DNA of 64,000 nt from Chitinophaga solisilvae. Lineage in GTDB: Bacteria; Bacteroidota; Bacteroidia; Chitinophagales; Chitinophagaceae. This document shows positions 55,167-63,963 of this stretch, one piece after another. Where the stretch lies: positions 26,021 through 90,020 of the forward strand of contig NZ_JAABOK010000024.1 in assembly GCF_009928525.1 (NCBI RefSeq), read 5' to 3'. Position numbers and translations under genes: made by a program. The stretch's first letter is position 1, and every line of letters begins with the position of its first letter. The notes beneath the pieces are model-generated. The model made no database searches. It was not told the origin of the DNA and saw only the letters and a list, made by a program, of their open reading frames with translations.

Positions 55167-55343
55167 AATTACGAATTACGAATGGCGAATGATTTTATTA
55201 TTTTTTTATTTGAGATTTTCTCTCTCATCAGTATGTCCCTGAAGTTACAGATACATACTGATGAGAGAGAAAATCTCAAATAATAAAATAATAAAATCAC
55301 TCGCCATTCATCATTCGTAATTCGTAATTCGCAATTCGTAATT
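55167..55343. repeat. palindromic ATTACGA-arm element, copy 4 (with TTTGAGAT module)
   Basis: Long inverted repeat with arms about 55167-55236 and 55253-55343 and a 16-nt centre. Outer heptamers ATTACGA, then GGCGAATGATTTTATTA and a middle module TTTGAGATTTTCTCTCTC paired with GAGAGAGAAAATCTCAAAT. Arms differ in length by a few bases, with an extra ATTCGTA on the right. The middle module is shared with the inverted repeat at 3381. It ends 10 nt before the RND-gene stop. Confidence 0.9.
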
Positions 55344-55353
55344 ACCAGCTCAA

Positions 55354-58300
55354 CTAGATCCTCCCCTGTATATCATGTTCCGGCACTGCCTGGTAATTTT
55401 CCTTCATCTTCCTCAGCTTTTCTTTACCATAGGCGAGGCGGGTGATGACTACGTATAATACCGGTACAATGAAGATGGCCAGGAAGGTAGCGGTGAACAT
55501 ACCGCCTAATACTGTCCAGCCCATTGTTTTACGGGCTTCAGCGCCCGCGCCGGAAGATAATACCAGCGGCATAATACCCAACAGGAAGGCCAGGGAGGTC
55601 ATGATGATAGGACGCAGACGCAGTTTGGCAGCTTCTACGGCTGCGGTCACCAGATCCATGCCCCTGTCTACACGCTCTTTGGCAAATTCCACAATCAGGA
55701 TGGCGTTTTTAGCCGATAACCCAATCAGCGTAATCAGACCGATCTGTGCGTATACGTTGTTGCTCAGCTTCGGCAGGAAGGTCAGCACCACAATGGCCCC
55801 GAAGGCGCCGATAGGTACTGCCAGCAGTACGGAGAACGGTACGGACCAGCTCTCGTAAAGTGCCGCCAGGAACAGGAATACAAACACGATGGATAACGCG
55901 AATATATATACGGTTTTGGAACCTGATAATATCTCCTCACGGCTCAACCCGGAGAACTCATATCCATAGCCTTCGGGCAACACCTGTGCTGCCACTTCTT
56001 TCAGCGCGTTGATGGCATCGCCGCTACTATAGCCGGGAGCAGGGTTACCGTTGATCTCTGCAGAACGGAACAGGTTGTAATGCGAAATTACCGGCGCATT
56101 TTCTATCACCTTGTAGCTCGTCAGCGCACTCAGTGGCACCATGGTACCGCTGGCATTACGCACAAAGAACTGGCTCAGGTTTTTAATATCACCGCGGTAG
56201 GTGGAGTCGGCCTGCGTTACTACACGGAAGTTTCTGCCATATACGGTAAAGTCGTTGATATAGGCGCTACCCATATACGTCTGCAGGGCGGTGGCAATAT
56301 CGGATATTTTCACGCCCATCTTCTTGGCTTTCTCACGGTCTATATCCAGCTGATAGCCAGGCGTACGGGCGGTGAAGAAAGAGAAGGCACGCGCAATTTC
56401 CGGACGTTTGTTTACTTCTGCCAGGAAGTTCTGCAATACGCCTTCAAACGCTTTGATTTCGCCCGCTCCGCGCTGCTGCAGCACGAAGGAGAAACCGGCT
56501 GTCTGCCCCAGACCCGGAATTGCCGGCGGCGGAATTACAACCACGTTGGCTTCCTTGTATTTTGACAGCTTCTTCTGGATGGCGGCCACCATACCGAAGA
56601 TCTGCAGAGACTCTGACTTACGCTCACTCCACGGTTTCAGCGAGCAGAAAATAGTACCGCTGTTGGATTTGGTGGAGAAGTTCACCGCATTCAGACCTCC
56701 CAGTGCCGCGTAGTGATTGATACCCGGTAAGCTGTCAAGGTCTTTCATCATCTGCGACATCAGCGCTACCGTACGCTCTGTGGAAGAGGATTCCGGCAGG
56801 TCGAAGGTGATGATGACACGGCCCTCGTCTTCTGTCGGGATAAATCCGGTAGGCTTGGATTTGAATAACATCATCGTACCAACGAAAATGCAGAGCAGGA
56901 TCACTATCGCAAAGCGGGAATAACGAATGCTCTTCTTCACCCCCATGGAATAACGGGAAGTAGTATGCCCGAACCAGCGGTTGAATTTATAGAAGAACTT
57001 GTTCAGCCCCCTGGATTCTTTGCTGAGGTGCATCGGCTTCAGCAGCATCATACACAACGCCGGCGTCAGTGACAGCGCCACAAAAGCGGAGATCAGCACG
57101 GAGATAGCGATGGTGATGGCAAACTGCTGATACAGCCGGCCTACGATACCGGGGATGAAACCTACCGGTACAAACACTGCCGCGAGGATGAGCGCTATTG
57201 CGATCACCGGCCCGGAAATCTCTTTCATGGCCTGTATGGTGGCGTCCTTCGGCGACATCTTCTCATGATCTATGTTATGCTGCACCGCTTCCACCACCAC
57301 AATGGCGTCATCCACCACGATACCGATCGCCAGTACAAAACCGAAGAGGGTGAGGGTGTTGATCGTAAAGCCAAGTGGTATGAAGAAGATAAAGGTGGCG
57401 ATGATAGACACCGGAATAGCCAGAATAGGAATGATGGTGGCGCGCCAGCTCTGCAGGAACAGGAATACCACAATTACCACCAGTATCAGCGCTTCCAGCA
57501 GGGTATGCACTACCTCTTCGATAGATACCTTCACGACGGAAACCGATTCAAAAGGCACTACATAATCCACATCGCTGGGGAACTGTTTCTTCAGCTGCTC
57601 CACCGCTTCGGTAACATTGGCGGCTGTTTCCAGCGCATTGCTGCCGGGAGCCTGATATACGAGCAGGTAGGATGCGCGTTTGCCATCCACGAAGTTGTTA
57701 CCGGCATAGTTGAATTTACCCAGCGCTACGCGGGCCACATCTTTCAGGTATACCAGCGATCCGTCTGACGGGCGTGTTTTCACTACTATCTTCTCAAATT
57801 CTTCTGCAGTAGTCAGACGCCCTTTGGTGAAGATGTTATATTCGAAGGTCTGGCCTGTCTGCTGCGGTGGCGCACCCACCGTACCTGCGGTGATCTGCGC
57901 ATTCTGTTCTGCCAGCGCGGCACGTATATCTTCTGCGGTAACGCCCATTTCAGCCAGCTTATCCGGTTTCAGCCAGATACGCATACTGAAGTCGTCTGCA
58001 CGGGTGAAGATGTCACCTACGCCTTTGGCACGCAGCAAGGCATCTTTCACATATACGTTCACGTAGTTATCCAGGAAGGTAATATCGTGTGTGCCTTTGG
58101 GAGAATAGAGTGCCACCAGCATCAGGATGCTGGGATTACGCTTTCTTACGGTTAAGCCTAAACGCTGTACTTCCTGCGGCAGGGTGGGCTGCGCAATACC
58201 TACACGGTTCTGTACATCCAGCGCAGCGATGTTGATATCGGTACCCACTTCGAAGTTTACCGTCATGCTCATCTGTCCGCTGCTGGTGTTGTTGGTGGAG

Positions 58301-58536
58301 ATGTAGGTCATACCCGGCGTACCGTTTACCTGCACTTCCACGGGTGTGGCTACTGTCTGCTCTACGGTCTGTGCATCCGCACCGATGTAGGTACCTGTCA
58401 CCTGTACGGTGGGCGGCGAGATCTCCGGATATTGCCCTACGGGCAGGGTCATCATCGCCAGTATCCCCACCAGCACCAGTACAATAGAGATCACTATTGC
58501 GGTGACTGGTCTTTTTATAAAAGTATCTGCAATCAT
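55354..58536 (-). CDS. RND multidrug efflux transporter, inner-membrane pump
   Basis: 1060 aa of HAE1/AcrB type. N-terminal MIADTFIKRPVTAIVISIVLVLVG. TM4 proton-relay aspartates in AIGIVVDDAIVVVEAV, essential Lys in SAKNAILIVEFAKE in TM10. Two large periplasmic loops, as usual. Forms a homotrimer that drives export of drugs or other hydrophobic compounds using the proton gradient. Last gene of a TolC-MFP-RND operon with gaps of 29 nt (MFP) and 18 nt (TolC to MFP). Confidence 0.95.
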   Translation of the reverse strand: MIADTFIKRPVTAIVISIVLVLVGILAMMTLPVGQYPEISPPTVQVTGTYIGADAQTVEQTVATPVEVQVNGTPGMTYISTNNTSSGQMSMTVNFEVGTDINIAALDVQNRVGIAQPTLPQEVQRLGLTVRKRNPSILMLVALYSPKGTHDITFLDNYVNVYVKDALLRAKGVGDIFTRADDFSMRIWLKPDKLAEMGVTAEDIRAALAEQNAQITAGTVGAPPQQTGQTFEYNIFTKGRLTTAEEFEKIVVKTRPSDGSLVYLKDVARVALGKFNYAGNNFVDGKRASYLLVYQAPGSNALETAANVTEAVEQLKKQFPSDVDYVVPFESVSVVKVSIEEVVHTLLEALILVVIVVFLFLQSWRATIIPILAIPVSIIATFIFFIPLGFTINTLTLFGFVLAIGIVVDDAIVVVEAVQHNIDHEKMSPKDATIQAMKEISGPVIAIALILAAVFVPVGFIPGIVGRLYQQFAITIAISVLISAFVALSLTPALCMMLLKPMHLSKESRGLNKFFYKFNRWFGHTTSRYSMGVKKSIRYSRFAIVILLCIFVGTMMLFKSKPTGFIPTEDEGRVIITFDLPESSSTERTVALMSQMMKDLDSLPGINHYAALGGLNAVNFSTKSNSGTIFCSLKPWSERKSESLQIFGMVAAIQKKLSKYKEANVVVIPPPAIPGLGQTAGFSFVLQQRGAGEIKAFEGVLQNFLAEVNKRPEIARAFSFFTARTPGYQLDIDREKAKKMGVKISDIATALQTYMGSAYINDFTVYGRNFRVVTQADSTYRGDIKNLSQFFVRNASGTMVPLSALTSYKVIENAPVISHYNLFRSAEINGNPAPGYSSGDAINALKEVAAQVLPEGYGYEFSGLSREEILSGSKTVYIFALSIVFVFLFLAALYESWSVPFSVLLAVPIGAFGAIVVLTFLPKLSNNVYAQIGLITLIGLSAKNAILIVEFAKERVDRGMDLVTAAVEAAKLRLRPIIMTSLAFLLGIMPLVLSSGAGAEARKTMGWTVLGGMFTATFLAIFIVPVLYVVITRLAYGKEKLRKMKENYQAVPEHDIQGRI

Positions 58537-58565
58537 GAGTTTCTGCTGTTGATTCTACTAATAAA

Positions 58566-59708
58566 CTATTTCTTCGCCGGGCCGCCTTGCTGGGCTGCTG
58601 CCGGTATTCCTATCTGGATCTTGCCACCGTCGCGCAGACGCTGGAAGCCTTCAACGATCACTTTATCTCCAGCCTGTATACCATCCATGATCACGATCCT
58701 GTCGCCGATCTTTGGTCCGAGATGCACTTTCTGCTGCGCTGCCACACTATCTTTCGCCAGGAACACAAAGAACTCGCCCATCTGCTCTGTGATGGCCTTG
58801 TAAGGGATAATCAGGCGTTCGCCGGACTGCTCATTCAGTACGCGCAGTACGCAGCTCATACCGTCTTTCAGCCTGTCCTCCGGATTATTGAATTCTATTC
58901 TCACCCGGATGGTACCCGTCTGGTTATCCACGCCACGATCGATTGCCAGTATTTTACCGCCCTGATTATAGGCTGTTCCGTCTGATAACTGCAGGCGGAA
59001 GGTAGAATCTCCGGCAGCGATGCTCTTGCCCTGCAGTGCAGCGAATCTTGGAATTTCTGATTCCGGTACTACAAAGTCTACGGCAATGGGATTTTCACTG
59101 GAGATGGTATTGAGCAGGGTGGTCCCCGGACTCACCTGTGCGCCCAGTCTCACCTGTGAAATACCAATGCGGCCGGTAAAAGGCGCTTTGATGAGGGAGT
59201 AATCGAGATCAGTGCGTACGGCGGCCAGGTTCGCTTCTGCTGCGGCGAGCGTGCTGCGGGTGGTTTCCAGCGCCGCTTCTGCATTATCCAGTATCTGACG
59301 GGCTACCGCATCCTGCTCTGCCAGTCTTTTATAACGTTCGTCGTCTTTTTTCGCCTTATTGTAGTTAGCCCTGGCACTTGCGATGCTGGCTTCCGCCTGG
59401 CGGTAGGCCGCTTCATATTTACGGCGGTCTATTTCATACAGGGGCTTGCCCTTCTGTACTACTTCTCCCTCTTTAAAAAAGATGCCCGTGATAAAACCTG
59501 CTACCTGCGAACGCAGCTCTACGTTGTTCAGGGCGGTGACGGTGGCGGGATATTTGTCGTAATAAACGGCCGGCGCCACGGATGCCTCCGTAATATTTAC
59601 CGGTGTAGGGGGCATAACAGGCGCGCTCTTCTGGGCAGGGCCCTTGCATGCTGTGAATCCCAGCATGCCGGCAGCACTGATTAAGACAAAGTGGTTCATT
59701 TTTTTCAT
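58566..59708 (-). CDS. RND efflux periplasmic adaptor (membrane fusion protein)
   Basis: 380 aa from the ATG at 59708; an alternative ATG at 59726, abutting the TolC stop, would add six residues. Lipobox LGFTACKGPA. Family order is present: lipoyl half-motifs (EVVQKGKPLYEIDRRKYEAA), helical hairpin 80-140 and (FTGRIGISQVRLGAQVSPGTTL), then beta-barrel and membrane-proximal domains (IVIMDGIQAGDKVIVEG). It links the RND pump to the TolC-like channel. Typical 'lipoprotein-type' adaptor. Confidence 0.93.
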   Translation of the reverse strand: MKKMNHFVLISAAGMLGFTACKGPAQKSAPVMPPTPVNITEASVAPAVYYDKYPATVTALNNVELRSQVAGFITGIFFKEGEVVQKGKPLYEIDRRKYEAAYRQAEASIASARANYNKAKKDDERYKRLAEQDAVARQILDNAEAALETTRSTLAAAEANLAAVRTDLDYSLIKAPFTGRIGISQVRLGAQVSPGTTLLNTISSENPIAVDFVVPESEIPRFAALQGKSIAAGDSTFRLQLSDGTAYNQGGKILAIDRGVDNQTGTIRVRIEFNNPEDRLKDGMSCVLRVLNEQSGERLIIPYKAITEQMGEFFVFLAKDSVAAQQKVHLGPKIGDRIVIMDGIQAGDKVIVEGFQRLRDGGKIQIGIPAAAQQGGPAKK

Positions 59709-59726
59709 ATCCGATCCGGTTACCAT

Positions 59727-61061
59727 TTAATTGTTAGCTGTTAAGGTTCCTAATGCTTTCTGCAGATCTATCCTGCTGGATAATACCTGGTACATAGCAT
59801 TGTAATAACTCAGCTGCGCAGTACGCAGCTCTGTTTCTGAAATCAATACATCCAGATAGGTTTTGATACCTTCCTTGTATTGCAACTGCAACAGGTTATA
59901 CACTTCCTGGGCGGTCTGCATATTCTCTTTCAGGGTCGTATAGTCGTTGAGGTTACTTTTATAGGTAGCCATCGCCTGCATGTACTGGGTATTGATCTGG
60001 TTGCGCATGGTGGAGAAATCCCATTCGGTACGCTGCAGCTGCAGCTCCGCCATTTTGATGTTATGCACACGCTTGCCACCCTGGAAGATAGGCAGTGATA
60101 ACTTCAGGCCCAGCAGGGAATTAGGATAGTTATGACTGTATAACTGACCAAATTCCGGATTCTGGTAAGCAAAGGAGTAGTTGATAAAAGCAGACAGGGT
60201 AGGCAGATAACTCCATTTGTTATACTGCAGGTTAGCTTTCAGCAGGCGCTGCTGGGTCTGCAGTTGCTGATACTCTATCCTGTTCTGGTAGTTGCCGGTC
60301 AGCAGCGTATCCTGCCCGGTAACCTGCTGCGCCAGCTGCGTAGTATCGTTAACGATAGGTACATTGCCGGCATTGGTAGGATAGCCCATCAGCTGCTGCA
60401 GGTATGCCTGTTTGGCGTTGAGCAGTTCGCGGGCAGACTTCTGCTGGGCTCGCGCATTGTTCAGGGAGATGCCTGCACGTTTGTAGTCAATCTTATCAAC
60501 CGTACCACTCTGATACTGGTTGAAAGCATCTTTCTGACTACGTTCCAGCCGGATAATATCTTCATCCAGCACGTTGATCTGCTGGGTGGTCAGCAGAATG
60601 TCATAATACGCTTTGCTGACATCTGCAATAACATCTATCTGTGTACGCAGGGTGTTCTGCTGGCTCTGTTTTCGTACATCCCTTGCCGTATTGGAGGCCA
60701 GCAGCAGATCTCTGGTGAAGATGTTCTGGTTAAGGCCAAATAAGGCAGTGGAAGTATTGGCAACCCCTACTTTGGTAGGGTTTCCACCGAAGATGGAAGT
60801 AGGCAGCTCCAGGTAATGCTGGAGATTGAAATCCAGGTTAATCTGCGGATACCAGTCTGCCAGCTTGCTCTTCACTGTTCTGTCAGTAATGGATTCATCT
60901 ATGCGCGACTGCTTCAGCTGGGGCTGATGAGCCAGGGCATAGCGGATACAATCCTGCAGCGTGGCGCTGGTTAAAACGGAATCAGGCTGCTGTTGTGCAA
61001 ATATGCGGGGCGATAGTAACAATCCGCATATAACAGCTAAAAAGTAAACGGCTCTTTTCAT
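59727..61061 (-). CDS. TolC-family outer-membrane efflux protein
   Basis: 444 aa with signal peptide YFLAVICGLLLSPRIFAQ. Two repeats of the TolC fold: 'LQDCIRYALAHQPQLKQSRI', 'TRDLLLASNTARDVR' and 'ITRLERSQKDAFNQYQSG'-type helices; second repeat with 'YNKWSYLPTLSAFINYSF' and 'LKLSLPIFQGGKRVHNIKMA'. C-terminal 'YNAMYQVLSSRIDLQKALGTL' is characteristic. Provides the outer-membrane exit of the RND pump. First gene of the operon. Confidence 0.93.
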   Translation of the reverse strand: MKRAVYFLAVICGLLLSPRIFAQQQPDSVLTSATLQDCIRYALAHQPQLKQSRIDESITDRTVKSKLADWYPQINLDFNLQHYLELPTSIFGGNPTKVGVANTSTALFGLNQNIFTRDLLLASNTARDVRKQSQQNTLRTQIDVIADVSKAYYDILLTTQQINVLDEDIIRLERSQKDAFNQYQSGTVDKIDYKRAGISLNNARAQQKSARELLNAKQAYLQQLMGYPTNAGNVPIVNDTTQLAQQVTGQDTLLTGNYQNRIEYQQLQTQQRLLKANLQYNKWSYLPTLSAFINYSFAYQNPEFGQLYSHNYPNSLLGLKLSLPIFQGGKRVHNIKMAELQLQRTEWDFSTMRNQINTQYMQAMATYKSNLNDYTTLKENMQTAQEVYNLLQLQYKEGIKTYLDVLISETELRTAQLSYYNAMYQVLSSRIDLQKALGTLTANN

Positions 61062-61366
61062 AAAAGGCTTTTGACATTCAGTTCATCATTGTACCAATCA
61101 AAAACATACCTGCAGATTATCTATGAAGACAATCGGCCATATGCTCTGTTATTTTCATTGCAGACATGCGTAAATCACGTCCAGGATTAGGCTCAGTAAA
61201 AGTTTACAGTCCTGAACAGACATGTTATTGGTTGTTGCGGGTTCATAACGGCTGATACCTGGAATAAATTTTCCAAGGCGGGTTCACCGGTTGAACAACA
61301 ACAGTTAACAGCGAAGTAGGTAGAAGTAGGTAAAATTGAGGCGCTAAGATAATGTTATGTTAATAA
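61062..61366. other. upstream gap of the efflux operon, nothing recognised
   Basis: About 305 bp between the lipA terminator and tolC-type gene. It must hold the operon's promoter on the minus strand; a 'TATGTTTTTG' on that strand near 61105 is the best -7-like candidate but weak. No gene seen. Confidence 0.4.
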
Positions 61367-61390
61367 AAAATCCACCTTGCGGTGGATTTT
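61367..61390 (-). terminator. terminator of lipA
   Basis: Stem AAAATCCACC (61367-61376) / GGTGGATTTT (61381-61390), loop TTGC. On the minus strand the stem is followed by TTTTTTATT, about 27 nt after the lipA stop. Confidence 0.85.
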
Positions 61391-61416
61391 AACAATTACT
61401 TGAAAATTGGTTCCGG

Positions 61417-62316
61417 TCATCCTTTATTACGACCGCTGAAAATATGTTTTTCTGCATGATAGGAAGATCTTACTAACGGACCCGCCTCAACGTAGTCAAG
61501 TCCCATGTTATATCCTATCTCGCGTAATTCGGCAAATTCATCAGGATGTACAAAGCGTACCACCGGCAGATGTTTAGGTGTAGGCTGCAGGTACTGGCCC
61601 AATGTAACCACATCGCAACCATTATCGTACAGGTCCTGCATTGCCTGGATCACTTCTTCCTTGGTTTCGCCCAGGCCCAGCATGATACCGCTTTTGGTGC
61701 GCATGCCACCTTCTTTCAGACGGCGGATGACTTCCAGGCTGCGGTGATATTTGGCCTGAATTCTCACCTGTTTGGTTAAGCGTTCCACTGTTTCCAGGTT
61801 ATGGGAAACAATTTCAGGTGCGGCGTCAATGATACGCTGGAGGTTTTCCCACTGTCCGCGGAAATCCGGGATGAGGGTTTCCATGGTAGTTTCCGGGTTC
61901 AGTGCACGCACCGCATTGATGGTATTGGCCCAGATGATGGAGCCGCCATCCTTCAGTTCGTCCCTGTCTACGGAGGTAATGACCGCATGTTTTACCTTCA
62001 TGAGGTAGATGGCTTCTGCCACACGCTGCGGTTCATCATGGTCTGCAGGCTCCGGACGGCCGGTTGCCACGGCGCAAAAGCCGCAGCTGCGGGTACAGAT
62101 ATTGCCCAGGATCATGAAGGTAGCGGTGCCGGCGCCCCAGCATTCGCCCATGTTCGGGCAGTTACCGCTTTCGCAGATAGTGTGTAATTTATGGGTATCT
62201 ACCAGGTTTCTTACCTGCTTGTAGTTTTCGCCTATAGGTAATTTGACGCGCAGCCAGTCAGGCTTCTTCACTCTTGTGGTGGCCGGTTCAGCGGCTATAA
62301 CGGGTAGTTCTTGCAT
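61417..62316 (-). CDS. lipA: lipoyl synthase
   Basis: 299 aa. Two cluster-binding motifs: auxiliary cluster C48-x4-C53-x5-C59 (CESGNCPNMGEC) and radical-SAM C74-x3-C78-x2-C81 (CTRSCGFC). C-terminal serine ligand motif RSSYHAE. It inserts two sulphurs into octanoyl groups on lipoyl-dependent enzymes. The ATG at 62316 gives the usual length. Standalone gene with its own terminator. Confidence 0.97.
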   Translation of the reverse strand: MQELPVIAAEPATTRVKKPDWLRVKLPIGENYKQVRNLVDTHKLHTICESGNCPNMGECWGAGTATFMILGNICTRSCGFCAVATGRPEPADHDEPQRVAEAIYLMKVKHAVITSVDRDELKDGGSIIWANTINAVRALNPETTMETLIPDFRGQWENLQRIIDAAPEIVSHNLETVERLTKQVRIQAKYHRSLEVIRRLKEGGMRTKSGIMLGLGETKEEVIQAMQDLYDNGCDVVTLGQYLQPTPKHLPVVRFVHPDEFAELREIGYNMGLDYVEAGPLVRSSYHAEKHIFSGRNKG

Positions 62317-62352
62317 CGCTCTTTCCTTTCTTTAAAAAAACAAAGTTAACAC

Positions 62353-63180
62353 TTATCTCTTATTCCAGCGCTTCCCGAATTGAATACCGATATATGCATT
62401 AAAAAAGAACTGTTTATTCTCGTTGGTAGCCATGATTTCTATCTTTTTGCTGTACATTTCAGCATTTACGCCTACTTCCAGGGCGCTCACCACCTCGTTG
62501 AAATGCGCCCAGTCGAACCGCATCCCCAGTTTGGCATGCAATCCGGGCACAAAGCTCAGGTCGCCCCAGCCCTTACCAAAGCCAGCCGCACCGATTATTT
62601 TGTCTTCCGACAGGAAATTGCCGGGGGCGGCAGGGTTATATTTAATTTCTTCTACCTGTCCGGATGCCCCTTCCACGTTCAGGTAGTAAGGTTTCAGCAG
62701 CCCTGCGGAGATACCTCCGTAATAGATGGCATTCACCTCTACCCCGTTTTTATTGCCTTTGCCGCCTATCAGGTAACGCTGACCTATGCCCAGCTTAGCC
62801 TGGTAGAAATTATTGACCTTCCCGAAAATGAACGGGCGTTCGCTGAACGACCAGCCGCCACCGCCGCTGCTCTGGCGTTTATACTCCCGGTGGTCTTTCT
62901 TTTCGGAAAATTCAAACTGGAAATAATTTACTTTCTTCCGGGTTTTGCGGTAGCCCAACTCCACAAAGCCTGTCCAGCCGTCGGTATTCAGACGGGCGCC
63001 CACCGAAAAGTCACGCTGGAAAACATTTTCTCCCTCTTCCTGTTCACGGAAAATGGCGATCTTCTTCAGCTTGCGCTGCTCCTTCTCGCTTTTCTTTGAT
63101 GGCCGGGGCAGATTATTGTTCTGGGCAAACAGGCCTCCGGATAATGTCGCTAAAAACAGGATTAAGTATAATTTTTTCAC
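62353..63180 (-). CDS. outer-membrane protein of unknown function (GTG start)
   Basis: 275 aa from the GTG at 63180, which gives the signal peptide VKKLYLILFLATLSGGLFAQ. A longer frame to 63288 would place that signal internally and is rejected. The mature part starts with a basic tract (KKSEKEQRKLKKIAIFRE), then alternating strands (GARLNTDGWTGFVELGY, FQFEFSEKKDHREYKR, EVNAIYYGGISAGLL), ending FFFNAYIGIQFGKRW, consistent with a small beta-barrel. No family recognised. Divergent from the OsmC gene. Confidence 0.75.
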   Translation of the reverse strand: MKKLYLILFLATLSGGLFAQNNNLPRPSKKSEKEQRKLKKIAIFREQEEGENVFQRDFSVGARLNTDGWTGFVELGYRKTRKKVNYFQFEFSEKKDHREYKRQSSGGGGWSFSERPFIFGKVNNFYQAKLGIGQRYLIGGKGNKNGVEVNAIYYGGISAGLLKPYYLNVEGASGQVEEIKYNPAAPGNFLSEDKIIGAAGFGKGWGDLSFVPGLHAKLGMRFDWAHFNEVVSALEVGVNAEMYSKKIEIMATNENKQFFFNAYIGIQFGKRWNKR

Positions 63181-63356
63181 AGTGATGGGCTTATTAATAA
63201 TAAATAAACGCTTGAATAAAGCTATTGTTATGTTAATATTACAAACGTACCTAATTTTTTTATACCCCGCCAGCCTCCCATTCAACATCTGTTAAAAATA
63301 CCATTAATTTACATCTGAATTAATTACCGTCATCATACTTAATAAATAAAAATATC

Positions 63357-63764
63357 ATGCAAACAGCGGAAATAATCTATTCCGGCGAACTCAGAACAAC
63401 CGCCACCCACCTGCAGTCAGGCTCCGTGATCGAAACAGATGCGCCGGTAGACAATAACGGTAAAGGAGAAAGGTTTTCCCCTACCGACCTGGTAGCTACC
63501 GCACTCGGCTCCTGCATGCTCACCATCATGGGTATCAAAGCCCGGGATAACAACTGGAACATCGAAGGCACCAAAGTAAGCATCAAAAAAATAATGGGTA
63601 CCGACCCCCGCCGCATCACCGGCATCAACGTCGTATTCGACTTCCCCGCCGGCCATCACCTCGGCGACAAGGAAAGAACCATCCTGGAAAGAGCCGCACA
63701 TACCTGCCCGGTAGCGTATAGCGTGCATCCGGATATTAAGCAGGATATTACTTTTAACTGGTAA
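63357..63764 (+). CDS. OsmC-family peroxidase-like protein
   Basis: 135 aa. Redox Cys53 in ATALGSCMLTIM and Cys117 in AAHTCPVAYSVH, the two family cysteines. Residues 37-47 hold the ERFSPTDLVAT motif. OsmC proteins are thiol-dependent peroxidases that reduce organic hydroperoxides; physiological partners are not visible here. The ATG at 63357 is preceded by A/T-rich sequence and its stop TAA is the first base triplet of the palindrome that follows. Confidence 0.92.
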   Translation: MQTAEIIYSGELRTTATHLQSGSVIETDAPVDNNGKGERFSPTDLVATALGSCMLTIMGIKARDNNWNIEGTKVSIKKIMGTDPRRITGINVVFDFPAGHHLGDKERTILERAAHTCPVAYSVHPDIKQDITFNW

Positions 63765-63903
63765 TTACGAATTGCGAATTACGAATTACGAATGTAAGCG
63801 CGTAGATTAAAACGAAGAGGAAAGGTGATAACTATTAAATATCACCTTTCCTCTTCGTTTTAATCTACGCGCTTACATTCGTAATTCGCAATTCGTAATC
63901 ATT
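63762..63903. repeat. palindromic ATTACGA-arm element, copy 5
   Basis: Long inverted repeat starting within the OsmC stop codon (left arm about 63765-63830, right arm 63840-63899, loop about 9 nt). Heptamers ATTACGA/ATTGCGA, then GTAAGCGCGTAGATTAAAA and CGAAGAGGAAAGGTGATA, paired with TATCACCTTTCCTCTTCG. The right arm carries one fewer heptamer. Confidence 0.93.
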
Positions 63904-63934
63904 GGTGTCCGGTAAAAATCAGACCTACTACAAG

Positions 63935-63963
63935 AAAAAAGGGGGCAGTTGCCCCCTTTTTTT
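63935..63963. terminator. bidirectional rho-independent terminator
   Basis: AAAAAAGGGGGCA / TGCCCCCTTTTTTT with a GT loop; T-run on both strands. It would end OsmC transcription and any minus-strand gene to the right of the window. Confidence 0.9.

Noticed and set aside
8169..63903. Palindromes as insertion-sequence ends or CRISPR repeats
   Set aside because: No transposase, no target-site duplications or spacers are visible; copies are single hairpins at gene ends.
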